The position numbers and the translations under genes are program-made. Source: Pedobacter aquatilis (GTDB lineage Bacteria > Bacteroidota > Bacteroidia > Sphingobacteriales > Sphingobacteriaceae). From it: 64,000 bases of DNA. The notes under the pieces are model-generated. The model ran no database searches. It was not told the origin of the DNA and worked only from the letters and a program-made list of their open reading frames with translations. Positions 52,701 to 61,274 of the stretch are shown here, one piece after another. Numbering within the stretch: the stretch's first letter is position 1; every line of letters starts with the position of its first letter. The stretch covers positions 124,001-188,000 of the forward strand of contig NZ_JAUFPW010000035.1 of NCBI RefSeq assembly GCF_030409415.1. Direction: 5' to 3'.

Positions 52701-52982
52701 TATAACGATAATTCATTGAGTAACTATAATAAGAACTCAACCTTTTGGTTACATAATGTTACTTATTTAAGAGCTCGTACAATTGAATTGGGCTATACCA
52801 TTCCGAAAAAATGGTCGGAGAAAATCAAAATTCAAAATGCCAGAGTTTATGTAAATGGATACAATCTGTTCTCTTTAGATAATTTAAAAAGCTACGGTGT
52901 AGATCCTGAGATTGCTGATGATAATGGTTTACAATATCCGCAGAACAAGTTTGTTAATGTAGGCTTTAAATTATCGCTATAA
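49776..52982 (+). CDS. SusC/RagA family TonB-dependent transporter
   Basis: The 1068-residue protein has an unusually long N-terminal part before the signal core (LIGSCLLFFICSINFQALAQ, residues ~32-51). If the internal ATG at 49812 is used, the signal peptide is of more usual length. Then come the CarboxypepD_reg-like domain (about 52-130; ITGTVADEKGEKIAGASVKV), a plug (about 135-250; VIVVGYGTQKRESITGAVAT, DPLYVIDGIQQD) and a beta-barrel ending KFVNVGFKLSL. It has no STN domain, which fits control by the divergent two-component system. It pairs with the SusD encoded 11 bases downstream. Confidence 0.95.
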   Translation: MKKTLSSSGGEAMNSSWHSPQKNGFKKYNFSLIGSCLLFFICSINFQALAQTVITGTVADEKGEKIAGASVKVKNATTVTSTNDAGDFKITVQDKNAILVIAFVGYNSLEYPLNGSSNVRIRLVPSTSDLNDVIVVGYGTQKRESITGAVATITSKDFERVHGGSTVSTGLAGKLPGVSFRMPDGRPGASANIQIRNMGDPLYVIDGIQQDAGQFNNISPNDIESITVLKDASAAIYGSRSANGVIIVTTKRGANSTRNTFTVDAYTGWQNWVRFPETTDAYTYMLGKATAELNGTGTTAITQAELDKWKAGTEYGYQSQNWKDIIIAPNAPQYSVNLNASGGTDKLTYYISATRLDQKGVYGTAREFEFNRTNIQSNVSAKITDRFKVSMLMNGRIETRDQPGVPGGDDYFAARFALLRNRPTEQAYANGNPLYPNDIGHNTEQFAVQSKALTGYWRSDWRVLQTNLTADYDTPIKGLSLKGLYSYYIADNVINGHEYTYDVYTYRPETGIYEKKVGSSNPYRERRNEKVITNTYQLHANYNRTFGKHTVGALLLAERLDRFRTYTFQHAVPKTNVLPVLQFADLDGQDYTDQQQEEARIGYVTRINYNFDNKYYFEFSGRRDASWKFSPDRRVGYFPSASVGWRISQEGFMKKLLGENSILTDFKFRGSYGVLGDDNINIDPFAYLPGYTYNVGTVILNGQTIVTSRDKGPIINNLSWFKSKIADVGADFSLFGGKLSGSADYFYRKRTGLRGTKNDILVPAELGYNLSDENINSDAQYGGEFMLSYRNKIGELNYNVSGNAALSRSKFLDSYKPRFNNSIDQYRNSRENRYNNIFWGYEVTGQFQSVEEINNYKVNIDGRGNRTLLPGDLIYKDQNGDGVIDGLDERPIGYTTTGQPNLMFGFSVGLSYKGFDFVADFSGGSMYSWNQNWEQRWPFQNGGALLQNFADDSWHRANPYDLNSQWLPGKYPAMRYNDNSLSNYNKNSTFWLHNVTYLRARTIELGYTIPKKWSEKIKIQNARVYVNGYNLFSLDNLKSYGVDPEIADDNGLQYPQNKFVNVGFKLSL

Positions 52983-52993
52983 AATCAAATACA

Positions 52994-54895
52994 ATGAAAA
53001 AATTTATATATACATTATTTGCAATTGCGTTATTATCCTTTTCGCAATCGTGTAAAAAAGATTCAGAATTTTTAAATAAGCAGCCTACAAATACCTTAAG
53101 TGTAGATGCAACATGGAAAGATGCCAATCTCGTACTTTCGGTAATGGGCGATTTGTATGATCGTTTTCCAGATTTTCAAAGGGTAGAATCGTGGTGGCTT
53201 TATGCTGATTTTGATGAAGGATTTGGTTCAGCAGGTGGCGATTATTTTCGTCATCAAAACATAGAATATAATTACGATTCGTGGAATTATTGGGATTACG
53301 GTTACATCCGTGATATAAACTTGTTTATTAAACGAGGATTGGAACCAAATGCTTTATCAACAGCTGATAGAGATAGATTTATCGCTGAAGCAAGATTTAT
53401 CCGTGCCGGAGTTTATTTCGAAATGGTTAAAAGAATGGGCGGTGTACCAATAATCACCGAAGTTTTAGAATACGATTACAGTGGCGACCCAACTTATTTA
53501 CAACGTCCTCGTGCTAAAGAATCAGAAGTTTACGATTTTGTAATCTCTGAGTTGGAAGCAATTAAAGGTATTTTGCCAAATGCAGCAAATGTTCAGAGCC
53601 GTGCAAGTAAAGCGGCAGCGTTAGCAATGGAATCCAGAGCAGCACTATACGCTGCATCTATTGCGAAATATGGCGCATCAACACCATCCGTTTCGCTGGC
53701 AGGTGGCGAAGTTGGTATTCCGGCTACAATGGCACAAGCTTATTACAAAAAATCTTTAGATGCAGCTAAGGAAATTATCGCTGATGGTAAATATGCTTTG
53801 TATAATAAGAATCCGAATTTATCAGAAAACTTTGCGGCTTTATTTACAGATAAAGGCAACAATACCGAAATGATTTTTGTAAAGGACTTCAAACTTAAAA
53901 CAAATAAAGTTCATGGTTACACGATCGATAATCAACCTCGTTCGTCTGCAGAAGAACAGCAAGGTGGGCGATTGAATCCATCACTGAATCTGGTGCAATC
54001 ATTTGAGAAACTGGATAACACTTTTGCATCGCTACCAAATGTTGATGCAGCTGGTAATACGCTATACTACACAAATATTGGTGATATATTCGCTGGGAGA
54101 GATGCTCGATTAGCAGGAACAGTTATCTTACCAGGTTCTCAATTTAAAGGTAAAACTGTAGATATTTGGGCTGGTTATCAGCTTGCCAACGGATCTACAG
54201 TTACTGGCGATAATTTTGGACAAATTAAAACTAACGCTTTGCCAGGAAATGCGGGCGCTGTACAAGTTGTTGGCGGAGATGGACCAATTGATGGACTTGA
54301 ATTTAGTGCGCAATCTGGTTTTTACGTTCGTAAATTCTTGGATCCGGCTGCGGGTTCTGGTCAGATTGGTACAAGAAGTGAGGTTTGGTGGGTACGTTAT
54401 CGCTATGCGGAAGTATTGCTAAATGCGGCAGAGGCTAGTTTTGAAATGGGCGACGCAGCTGGAGCAGCCTTATATTTAAAACCGGTTAGAGACCGTGCTG
54501 GTTTAACTTCAGCACTTTCAGGAACTGAAATTACTTTCGACCGTATTGTACACGAGCGCAAGGTTGAATTAGCTTTCGAAGGGCATGAACTTTGGGATTT
54601 GAAAAGATGGAGGTTAGCTGATAAAGTTTGGAATGGTAATGCCATGAGCACCGCCGATTTTACAAACGCCAGCAATATTGGTTCTTCAACTAAACAAAGC
54701 ACCCAGGTTTTTGGCTTATGGCCGTATAAATATTACAACCCAGGCAATGCTAACCACAATAAATATGTTTTTAAGGTAGTAAAGCCAAGCCGTGTAACAG
54801 CAGCTCACCGTTTCCGTTTTGGAAATTATTATTCATTAATAAATCAGGATATTATCAACAGAAATCCAAAGATTGTTAGAAATCCAAATCAATAA
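52994..54895 (+). CDS. RagB/SusD family outer-membrane lipoprotein
   Basis: The 633-residue lipoprotein (lipobox SQSC, Cys20) has the SusD pattern: STADRDRFIAEARFIRAGVY then FEMVKRMGGVPIITEVLEYD, and in the C-terminal part YRYAEVLLNAAEASFEMGDA, IVHERKVELAFEGHELWDLK and RWRLADKVW. It caps the SusC encoded immediately upstream and binds substrate at the surface. The DUF3823 lipoprotein gene follows after 22 bases, a common third member of such loci. Confidence 0.96.
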   Translation: MKKFIYTLFAIALLSFSQSCKKDSEFLNKQPTNTLSVDATWKDANLVLSVMGDLYDRFPDFQRVESWWLYADFDEGFGSAGGDYFRHQNIEYNYDSWNYWDYGYIRDINLFIKRGLEPNALSTADRDRFIAEARFIRAGVYFEMVKRMGGVPIITEVLEYDYSGDPTYLQRPRAKESEVYDFVISELEAIKGILPNAANVQSRASKAAALAMESRAALYAASIAKYGASTPSVSLAGGEVGIPATMAQAYYKKSLDAAKEIIADGKYALYNKNPNLSENFAALFTDKGNNTEMIFVKDFKLKTNKVHGYTIDNQPRSSAEEQQGGRLNPSLNLVQSFEKLDNTFASLPNVDAAGNTLYYTNIGDIFAGRDARLAGTVILPGSQFKGKTVDIWAGYQLANGSTVTGDNFGQIKTNALPGNAGAVQVVGGDGPIDGLEFSAQSGFYVRKFLDPAAGSGQIGTRSEVWWVRYRYAEVLLNAAEASFEMGDAAGAALYLKPVRDRAGLTSALSGTEITFDRIVHERKVELAFEGHELWDLKRWRLADKVWNGNAMSTADFTNASNIGSSTKQSTQVFGLWPYKYYNPGNANHNKYVFKVVKPSRVTAAHRFRFGNYYSLINQDIINRNPKIVRNPNQ

Positions 54896-54917
54896 TATGT
54901 TACCAAGATATATAAAT

Positions 54918-55619
54918 ATGAAAAGCAGATATTTTTTAGCCATAGCACTAGTGATTGCAATGTTTGTTAGTTCTTGTAAAAAAGATAACTACGATGCGCC
55001 CGAGGTGGATTTTAATGGCAGGCTAGTTTACAAAGGCGAAGCCATTAATGTACAATACGGAAACGTAAATTTTGAATTGTGGCAACCAGGTTTTGGTAAT
55101 AATGGGGCAATTAATGTGAACATTAATCAAGAAGGTGGTTTTTCCTCAAAGTTGTTTGATGGCAATTACAAATTAGTTTTTTCTGCTAACCAAGGTCCTT
55201 TTTTATGGCCTAAAAATGCAGCAGGAAAACAAGATACCCTTCAGCTTAATCTGAGTGGAAGTAAAACCATGGATATTGAGGTTGTGCCATATTACATGAT
55301 TAGAAATGGTGTTTTAGCTGCGGCTGCGGGTAAAATAAACGCTAATTGCAGGTTAGAAAAAATCATAACCGATGCCAATGCCAGAAATGTTGAAAGTATT
55401 AGCCTTTATGTAAATAAAACACAGTTTGTAGATGGCTCAAACAGTCTTGCAACGCAAACCTTAACTGGTGCTGCAATAGCCGATTTAAATAATTTAAGTA
55501 TGAGTGTTAATATTCCAACAATAGTACCTACGCAAAACTATGTTTTTGCACGTATCGGCGTAAAAATTGCCGGAGTAGAAGATTTAATATTTACACCCGT
55601 TTCCAAATTAACATTTTAG
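54918..55619 (+). CDS. DUF3823 surface lipoprotein
   Basis: From the ATG at 54918 the product has 233 residues. The longer frame from a TTG at 54873 overlaps the susD end and is unlikely. The lipobox ends MFVSSC (Cys20). Two beta-sandwich domains follow: DFNGRLVYKGEAINVQYGNV then FELWQPGFG (about 30-120), and a second from about 125 to the end. DUF3823 proteins are encoded next to SusCD pairs and are thought to be surface glycan-binding proteins, comparable in place to SusE/F. The operon seems to end after this gene at a hairpin. Confidence 0.85.
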   Translation: MKSRYFLAIALVIAMFVSSCKKDNYDAPEVDFNGRLVYKGEAINVQYGNVNFELWQPGFGNNGAINVNINQEGGFSSKLFDGNYKLVFSANQGPFLWPKNAAGKQDTLQLNLSGSKTMDIEVVPYYMIRNGVLAAAAGKINANCRLEKIITDANARNVESISLYVNKTQFVDGSNSLATQTLTGAAIADLNNLSMSVNIPTIVPTQNYVFARIGVKIAGVEDLIFTPVSKLTF

Positions 55620-56107
55620 TTTTCTCGTTTTTGATCACCCGATGTTGTGGATATATTGCAAAATTAGCGGTTGCAATAACTTCAAGTTCGGGTGGTCATC
55701 TTTAAGTTTTGAATATCTTAATAAAAAAAGATAAATGTTAATTCTATTGTGCCTTATTTTTGATATAGGAAGCATTTTTTTAGGTGATAAAAGATTTCCA
55801 TTTCATCAATTAAAATAATAAATATTCAAATAACGCATTTATAAGGCATTTTTATATTGATACGTTATGTTGAAATTTTGAAACAATGCAAGTCGCTAAT
55901 TCGTACAAAAAACCTTTGTTTTGAAAGGTGATGTCTTATTCATCATGTAATATCTGGTGCCATCTGTGTATCAATCCAAACCAAATAATTATGAGCCAAT
56001 TTTAATCGCAATGCGATAAAAGAAAATATAAACCAGAACTATATAAATAAGTTCGAAAAGAAATTCTAAATATATCATTCAATCTATTTTTATAAATAAT
56101 ACACAAA
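55620..56107. other. Intergenic region before the GH5-like operon
   Basis: These 488 bases hold a large hairpin near the left end (55633-55697) and two copies of ATTGATAC: 55856-55863 on the plus strand, 55968-55975 on the minus strand. The same octamer lies in the susC control region at 49664-49671. I see no gene. A separate promoter for the GH5-like, epimerase and symporter genes is likely here. Confidence 0.5.
55633..55697 (+). terminator. Large hairpin after the DUF3823 gene
   Basis: GATCACCCGA (55633-55642) pairs with TCGGGTGGTC (55688-55697) with one wobble; an inner TTGCAA pair lies in the loop. A weak T-rich stretch follows. It begins 14 bases after the stop codon and may stop transcription of the SusCD operon. 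Confidence 0.45.
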
Positions 56108-57184
56108 ATGAAAATGAAAACTTATGTATTAGCCGCCCTAATCTTTATGTCGGGTGTAGGCATTGTTTTGGCACAAAAAAATAAAAAAGAACCAGGTAAA
56201 GTCTGGTCTGTAGAAAAAGCAAACGAATGGTATAAAAATCATAAATGGTTAACTGGCGCAAATTATATTCCTGCTAATGCCATTAATCAGTTAGAAATGT
56301 GGCAGGCTGATACATTTAGTCCAGAAATTATTGATAAGGAATTAGGCTGGGCCGAAGGTTTAGGCTTCAATACTTTAAGAGTATTTTTATATAGCAAAGC
56401 TTATAAGCAAGATCCTGAAGGTTTCTTGAAGCGGGTTGACCAATTTTTAGCGATAACCGAGAAACATAAAATTACACCAATGTTTGTGTTTTTTGATGAT
56501 TGCTGGAATAAGACATCAGAAATTGGAAAACAACCAGCACCAAAAACCGGTATCCATAATTCTGGTTGGTTGCAAGACCCAGGAGATCCGGCATCTAAAG
56601 AAGAAGCAAACTTTGCCGAACTCGAAGTTTATGTAAAAGCGGTGTTAACTAAATTTGCTAATGATAAACGTATATTACTTTGGGATTTATACAACGAGCC
56701 AGGAAATAGCGGGAAGTTAGAAACCACAATTCCATTACTTAACAAAACCATTGAATGGGCGAGGGCAGTAAACCCAAGTCAGCCAATTACTATTGGTTTG
56801 TGGAACTGGGGTTATGAAAAACTGAATAAAATTCAAATAGCAAATTCAGATATTGTAACTTACCACAATTATGAGGCTCCAGATTGGCACCAACGTACAA
56901 TTGATTTGTTAAAATCGATTGGCAGACCGCTTATTTGTACCGAATACATGGCTAGAAGTCGTAACAGTAGATTTGCAAATATCCTTCCAATGTTAAAAAA
57001 AGAAAACGTTGGCGCAATTAACTGGGGTTTTGTTGATGGAAAAACGAATACGAAATTTGCTTGGGATACACCTTTGGCAGATGGAAGCGAACCTATAGAA
57101 TGGTTTCACGAAATCTACAATCCGGATGGTACACCTTACCGCAAAGATGAAACAGATTTAATCAAGAAATTGAACGGAAAATAA
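56108..57184 (+). CDS. GH-A clan glycoside hydrolase (GH5-like)
   Basis: The 358-residue protein has a signal peptide (ending VLAQ, residue 23) and a (beta/alpha)8 barrel of clan GH-A. The acid/base is Glu197 in LLWDLYNEPGNSG and the nucleophile Glu279 in PLICTEYMARS, 82 residues apart. Other barrel parts are GFNTLRVFLYS and TPMFVFFDDCW. Close homologues in databases are often labelled 1,4-beta-xylanase or cellulase-family enzyme, but I cannot determine the subfamily. It is probably periplasmic and processes the oligosaccharide imported by the SusCD encoded upstream. It is followed by the epimerase and symporter genes, spaced 36 and 47 bases apart. Confidence 0.82.
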   Translation: MKMKTYVLAALIFMSGVGIVLAQKNKKEPGKVWSVEKANEWYKNHKWLTGANYIPANAINQLEMWQADTFSPEIIDKELGWAEGLGFNTLRVFLYSKAYKQDPEGFLKRVDQFLAITEKHKITPMFVFFDDCWNKTSEIGKQPAPKTGIHNSGWLQDPGDPASKEEANFAELEVYVKAVLTKFANDKRILLWDLYNEPGNSGKLETTIPLLNKTIEWARAVNPSQPITIGLWNWGYEKLNKIQIANSDIVTYHNYEAPDWHQRTIDLLKSIGRPLICTEYMARSRNSRFANILPMLKKENVGAINWGFVDGKTNTKFAWDTPLADGSEPIEWFHEIYNPDGTPYRKDETDLIKKLNGK

Positions 57185-57220
57185 TCCGTTCAGATAACCT
57201 TTAAATAAAATTATCTACCT

Positions 57221-58381
57221 ATGAAATCAAATATTTTAGTCGGATTATCATTAGTTATTTTGGCTTGGGGCTGCAGTTCGGGCACAAGTGAAAAATCATC
57301 TTTAGATTCTACAGACAAAAGCACCCAACTTTCTTTAGTGGCAGATTCCTTTAAAAGTACCTTAGATGGAAAGCAAACTTCACTTTATCTGCTTAAAAAT
57401 AAAAATGGTATGGAAGCTACCTTCACAAATTACGGTGGTCGTTTGGTTAGTTTAAACGTGCCAGATTCTGCAGGTAAAATGGTTGATGTTGTTGTTGGCT
57501 TTAAAAGCCTAAACGATTATAAAAATTCTACAGAGCCATATTTTGGAGCAACAATTGGACGCTTTGGTAATCGCATTGCGAAAGGAAAATTTGTATTGGA
57601 TGGCAAAACCTACACACTTTTTACAAATAATGGAATTAACACACTACATGGTGGTAAAAAAGGGTTTCAATATGTTGTTTGGGATGCAAGTCAGCCAAAT
57701 TCACAAACGCTGCTTTTAAGTTATAAAGCCAAAGATATGGAAGAGGGTTTTCCTGGTAATATGGATATTAAGGTAACTTATACTTTAACTGATGATAATG
57801 AGTTAAAGATGGATTACGTAGCAACAACCGATAAAAAAACCATTGTTAACTTAACCAACCATGCCTTTTTTAATCTAAATGGAGAAGGCAGCGGAACAAT
57901 TTTAAAGCACAATGTAGAAATTTTTGCAAACGAATATACTCCGGTAGATTCTACACTAATCCCTTTGGGCAAAATTGCTACGGTTAGCGGAACGCCTTTC
58001 GATTTCAGAAAACCTACTACAATTGGCGAACGGATAGATGCTAAAGATGAACAACTAACTTTTGGAAAAGGTTATGATCATAATTATGTTTTAAATAAAA
58101 CCAAAGCTTTGGGGATGTACCATGCGGCAACTGTTAAGGGCGATTTATCTGGTATCGTAATGGATATTTACACACAAGAGCCAGGTTTACAGTTTTACAG
58201 CGGCAATTTTATGCAGGGTAAAAACACTTTTAAAACCGGAATTAAAGATGATTTTAGGACTGCTTTTGCTATGGAAACGCAACATTTTCCTGATGCGCCG
58301 AACCAACCTAATTTTCCGTCGACAGTTTTAGAACCTGGCAAAACTTACAAAACCAGTTCTATATATAAATTTTCAAAATAG
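57221..58381 (+). CDS. Aldose 1-epimerase (mutarotase), lipoprotein
   Basis: The 386-residue protein has a lipobox ending AWGC (Cys18). Family features are ATFTNYGGRLVSLNVPD, ATIGRFGNRIAKGKF, the histidine motif NLTNHAFFNLNGEG and the C-terminal glutamate in METQHFPDAPNQPNF. Aldose 1-epimerase interconverts alpha and beta anomers of sugars such as galactose or glucose. The lipid anchor places it outside the cytoplasm, so it would prepare the free sugar for the symporter encoded next. Confidence 0.93.
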   Translation: MKSNILVGLSLVILAWGCSSGTSEKSSLDSTDKSTQLSLVADSFKSTLDGKQTSLYLLKNKNGMEATFTNYGGRLVSLNVPDSAGKMVDVVVGFKSLNDYKNSTEPYFGATIGRFGNRIAKGKFVLDGKTYTLFTNNGINTLHGGKKGFQYVVWDASQPNSQTLLLSYKAKDMEEGFPGNMDIKVTYTLTDDNELKMDYVATTDKKTIVNLTNHAFFNLNGEGSGTILKHNVEIFANEYTPVDSTLIPLGKIATVSGTPFDFRKPTTIGERIDAKDEQLTFGKGYDHNYVLNKTKALGMYHAATVKGDLSGIVMDIYTQEPGLQFYSGNFMQGKNTFKTGIKDDFRTAFAMETQHFPDAPNQPNFPSTVLEPGKTYKTSSIYKFSK

Positions 58382-58428
58382 CGAGATATAACCAAATCGC
58401 AAATTATTGATTAAATCATGCCAAATAA

Positions 58429-60120
58429 ATGAATAATTCACTCTTATCAACAAACGATTACATAATTTTTCTTGTCTATTTTGTAATTGTATCCGCATAC
58501 GGTATTTACATTTATAAAAAGAAAAAATCTGCCGAAGGCGGTTCTAAAGATTATTTTCTTGCCGAAGGTTCGCTAACCTGGTGGGCTATTGGTGCATCTT
58601 TAATTGCTTCAAATATTTCTGCCGAGCAAATGATTGGTATGAGCGGCTCAGGCTTTAAGTTAGGTCTAGCAATTTCAGCCTATGAGTGGATGGCTGCTGC
58701 AACCTTGATTATTGTTGCGGTGTTCTTTATGCCTGTATATCTTAAAAATAAGATATTTACCATGCCTCAGTTTTTAAGTCAACGGTACAATGATAAAGTT
58801 GCCATGATAATGGCTGTTTTTTGGCTTATGCTTTACATCGTTGTTAATTTAATGTCGATATTATATCTGGGTGCATTAGCAATAAGCGGGATTTCAGGTT
58901 TCAGTATTACTTTTTGTATCCTTGCTCTAGCCGTTTTTGCAGTAGTTATTACGCTGGGCGGAATGAAAGTAATAGGTTATACTGATGTAATTCAAGTGTT
59001 TTTCTTAGTGCTGGGTGGCCTTGTCGCAACATATATCGCCTTGAATTTAATTTCCGGCGGACAAGGAATTACCAAAGGATTCACAATGCTTCAAGCGGGA
59101 GCTTCAGAACATTTTCATTTAATATTTAAGAAAGACAATCCAAATTATATTGATTTGCCTGGTTTAAGTGTGCTTATTGGTGGTATGTGGATAGCCAATT
59201 TAAGTTATTGGGGATGTAATCAATACATTACTCAAAGAGCATTAGGCGCATCATTACCTACCGCAAGAGCAGGTTTGTTGTTTGCTGCCTTATTAAAAAT
59301 GTTAATGCCGGTAATTGTTGTTGTACCAGGAATTGCTGTTTATTATATCATAAAAAATAATGTTGGTGGTATAAGTCCGGATCATTTGCTTACTTCTTCT
59401 GGTGTTCAAGATCCAAACAAGGCTTATCCGGCATTGCTTACGCTTTTGCCGTCAGGCTTAAAAGGACTGTCTTTTGCAGCTTTAACTGCTGCTATCGTTG
59501 CATCTTTAGCTGGAAAAGCAAATAGTATTGCAACCATTTTTACATTAGATATTTATAAAAAAGCGTTTAACCAAAATGCAAGCGAAAAGAGATTAGTTAA
59601 CGTAGGTAAAATTACCGTTGTAGTTTCCGTATCATTAGCAGTTGCCTTATCCTTTGTTGTTGGAGAGGCTTTAATGGGCGAGGGTAAACAAGGCTTTCAA
59701 TACATTCAGGAATATACAGGCTTTGTTTCGCCTGGTATTTTTGCCATGTTTATTTTTGGTTTCTTTTGGAAAAAAACAACCTCAAACGCTGCTTTATTTG
59801 CAACAATAGGTGGATTTATTACATCTGTAATTTTAAAGTTTTTGCCTCGTTGGATAGATTTATCTGGCTTATACAATTTTGGTTGGGCAGTAAAAAACGG
59901 CAATGGTATTTATGAAATTCCATTCATGGATAGAATGCTCATCGTTTTCGCAGTTTGTGCTTTGGGTATGTACATCATCAGTATTTACGAAAACAAAAAA
60001 GGGGTTGTACCCAAGGGATTAGAAATTGACCCTAAAATGTTTAAAACCAATTGGAGTTTTGCAATTGGTTCTATTTTAACTATTGCACTAATAACATTGC
60101 TTTATACAATTTACTGGTAA
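58429..60120 (+). CDS. Sodium/sugar symporter (SSS family)
   Basis: The 563-residue inner-membrane protein has about 14 hydrophobic helices. Signatures of sodium:solute symporters of the SglT type are YFLAEGSLTWWAIGASLIAS then NISAEQMIGMSGSGF, MPQFLSQRYN and ALTAAIVASLAGKANSIATI near the sodium site. It is the last gene of the operon and would import the monosaccharide released by the GH5-like enzyme and mutarotated by the epimerase. Galactose or glucose are likely substrates by family; the actual sugar is not visible. Confidence 0.94.
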   Translation: MNNSLLSTNDYIIFLVYFVIVSAYGIYIYKKKKSAEGGSKDYFLAEGSLTWWAIGASLIASNISAEQMIGMSGSGFKLGLAISAYEWMAAATLIIVAVFFMPVYLKNKIFTMPQFLSQRYNDKVAMIMAVFWLMLYIVVNLMSILYLGALAISGISGFSITFCILALAVFAVVITLGGMKVIGYTDVIQVFFLVLGGLVATYIALNLISGGQGITKGFTMLQAGASEHFHLIFKKDNPNYIDLPGLSVLIGGMWIANLSYWGCNQYITQRALGASLPTARAGLLFAALLKMLMPVIVVVPGIAVYYIIKNNVGGISPDHLLTSSGVQDPNKAYPALLTLLPSGLKGLSFAALTAAIVASLAGKANSIATIFTLDIYKKAFNQNASEKRLVNVGKITVVVSVSLAVALSFVVGEALMGEGKQGFQYIQEYTGFVSPGIFAMFIFGFFWKKTTSNAALFATIGGFITSVILKFLPRWIDLSGLYNFGWAVKNGNGIYEIPFMDRMLIVFAVCALGMYIISIYENKKGVVPKGLEIDPKMFKTNWSFAIGSILTIALITLLYTIYW

Positions 60121-60591
60121 TACGCTCTATTTTAAAAGGCTTTATCAAAATTTAATTTGATCTTTTGTTAAGCAAGTTAAATTTCTTTTTTCTTTTATAA
60201 ACCTCACCCTACGAAGGTTTAGGTTAAGAGCAACGCCTGTTCTTTACCTCTCCTGAACGAGAGGGACTTTGCAGACAGATGCAAAAACTAAAAAAGCTAA
60301 CAGGGTGAGGCTAAAAAAACAAAATTTAATGCTATTGTTATACCGATGATTTTAATTTGATGCAGCCTCTTTTTATTTTAATATAGGGTGCCTTTAAGCA
60401 ACAGGTTTGTCGTTTTTAACAACTTTAAAAAAGACAATGGGTTAATTAATAATGTACCGCAATCTACATGAAAAGCTTCTACAGCAAATTTTTCATGCGC
60501 AGTTATAAAAATCAAAAACTGAACTTTATCTCTTAGTAAATAGTGGTTTCATTTGTATGGATTTGAAAACTGATAAATCATACCATTATTT
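60121..60591. other. Intergenic region after the symporter operon
   Basis: The 471 bases hold the inverted-repeat element at 60202-60310. Otherwise I see no gene or clear terminator. Confidence 0.5.
60202..60310. repeat. Terminal inverted-repeat intergenic element
   Basis: CCTCACCCT (60202-60210) and AGGGTGAGG (60302-60310) are perfect inverted ends. Inside, CCTCTC (60247-60252) and GAGAGG (60259-60264) form a second hairpin. The ~109-base unit has no coding capacity and looks like a REP/MITE-type dispersed repeat. Confidence 0.6.
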
Positions 60592-60759
60592 CTAATTCGC
60601 CGAATTTTTGGGCTGTTTTTTAAAATAAAGCCAGAATGCTATGCCCCATATTACAAAAATTGTGGCAATTCCAAGTTCTGGGTCGGCTATATTTAAAGAA
60701 AGAAACATAAAGCCCAAAGATATCAGCGATGCTATAAAGAAAATACTTATATTTTTCAT
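60592..60759 (-). CDS. Small two-helix membrane protein
   Basis: From the ATG at 60759 the product has 55 residues; an upstream start at 60813 would add 18 polar residues. It has two hydrophobic helices (SIFFIASLISLGFMFLSL and GIATIFVIWGIAFWLYF) separated by a short turn, and ends in a basic tail (KKQPKNSAN). I do not recognise the family. Size and layout are common for small inner-membrane proteins. The gene stands alone. Confidence 0.55.
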   Translation of the reverse strand: MKNISIFFIASLISLGFMFLSLNIADPELGIATIFVIWGIAFWLYFKKQPKNSAN

Positions 60760-60813
60760 AACTTTCTGATTAATTGGTGGTTGATTGTTAAATATAGAGA
60801 TTTTTTTTGGCAA

Positions 60814-61274
60814 ATCCTAATCAAATAATCTTGTTTTTGCAGAATTTACATTTTTAAGAACTAATGTAATTGATAGGTACTGTTATATTGAGTAAATAAG
60901 TGTTTTTACATCTGTTTATGACGTTTATTATGATTGGAATTTATTTTTATCAGTTATTTAATTAATAATAATGAACACACTGAATATGAAGAATTGATAA
61001 TCGAGAGCCTTTATTCACTATCTGAATGATTAAGCTTGATAATTGTTAAAATTTTGATATTGAATTACTTGCGTGATTGATGTTCTTAGGTTGTTTATCG
61101 ATAATAAAACTGAAACATGTTAAAGCTTTTGAAAATCTTTAAAGAAGCTGCATTTTAGAATTTGCATCCTTCGCAAATATTAAATACTTTTCTACCGTTA
61201 TAACGAGTCTATTGCAAAAAAGGTAGATATTTGTTATATTAACTAATCATTCCTATAATCCCTGATATAACATA
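60814..61274. other. Intergenic region before the multi-PAS sensor
   Basis: These 461 AT-rich bases show no open frame of note, RNA gene or repeat. The promoter of the multi-PAS gene must lie here but I cannot mark it. Confidence 0.5.

Noticed and set aside
60140-60320. CRISPR-like repeat
   Set aside because: Only one inverted pair and no direct-repeat/spacer series are present.
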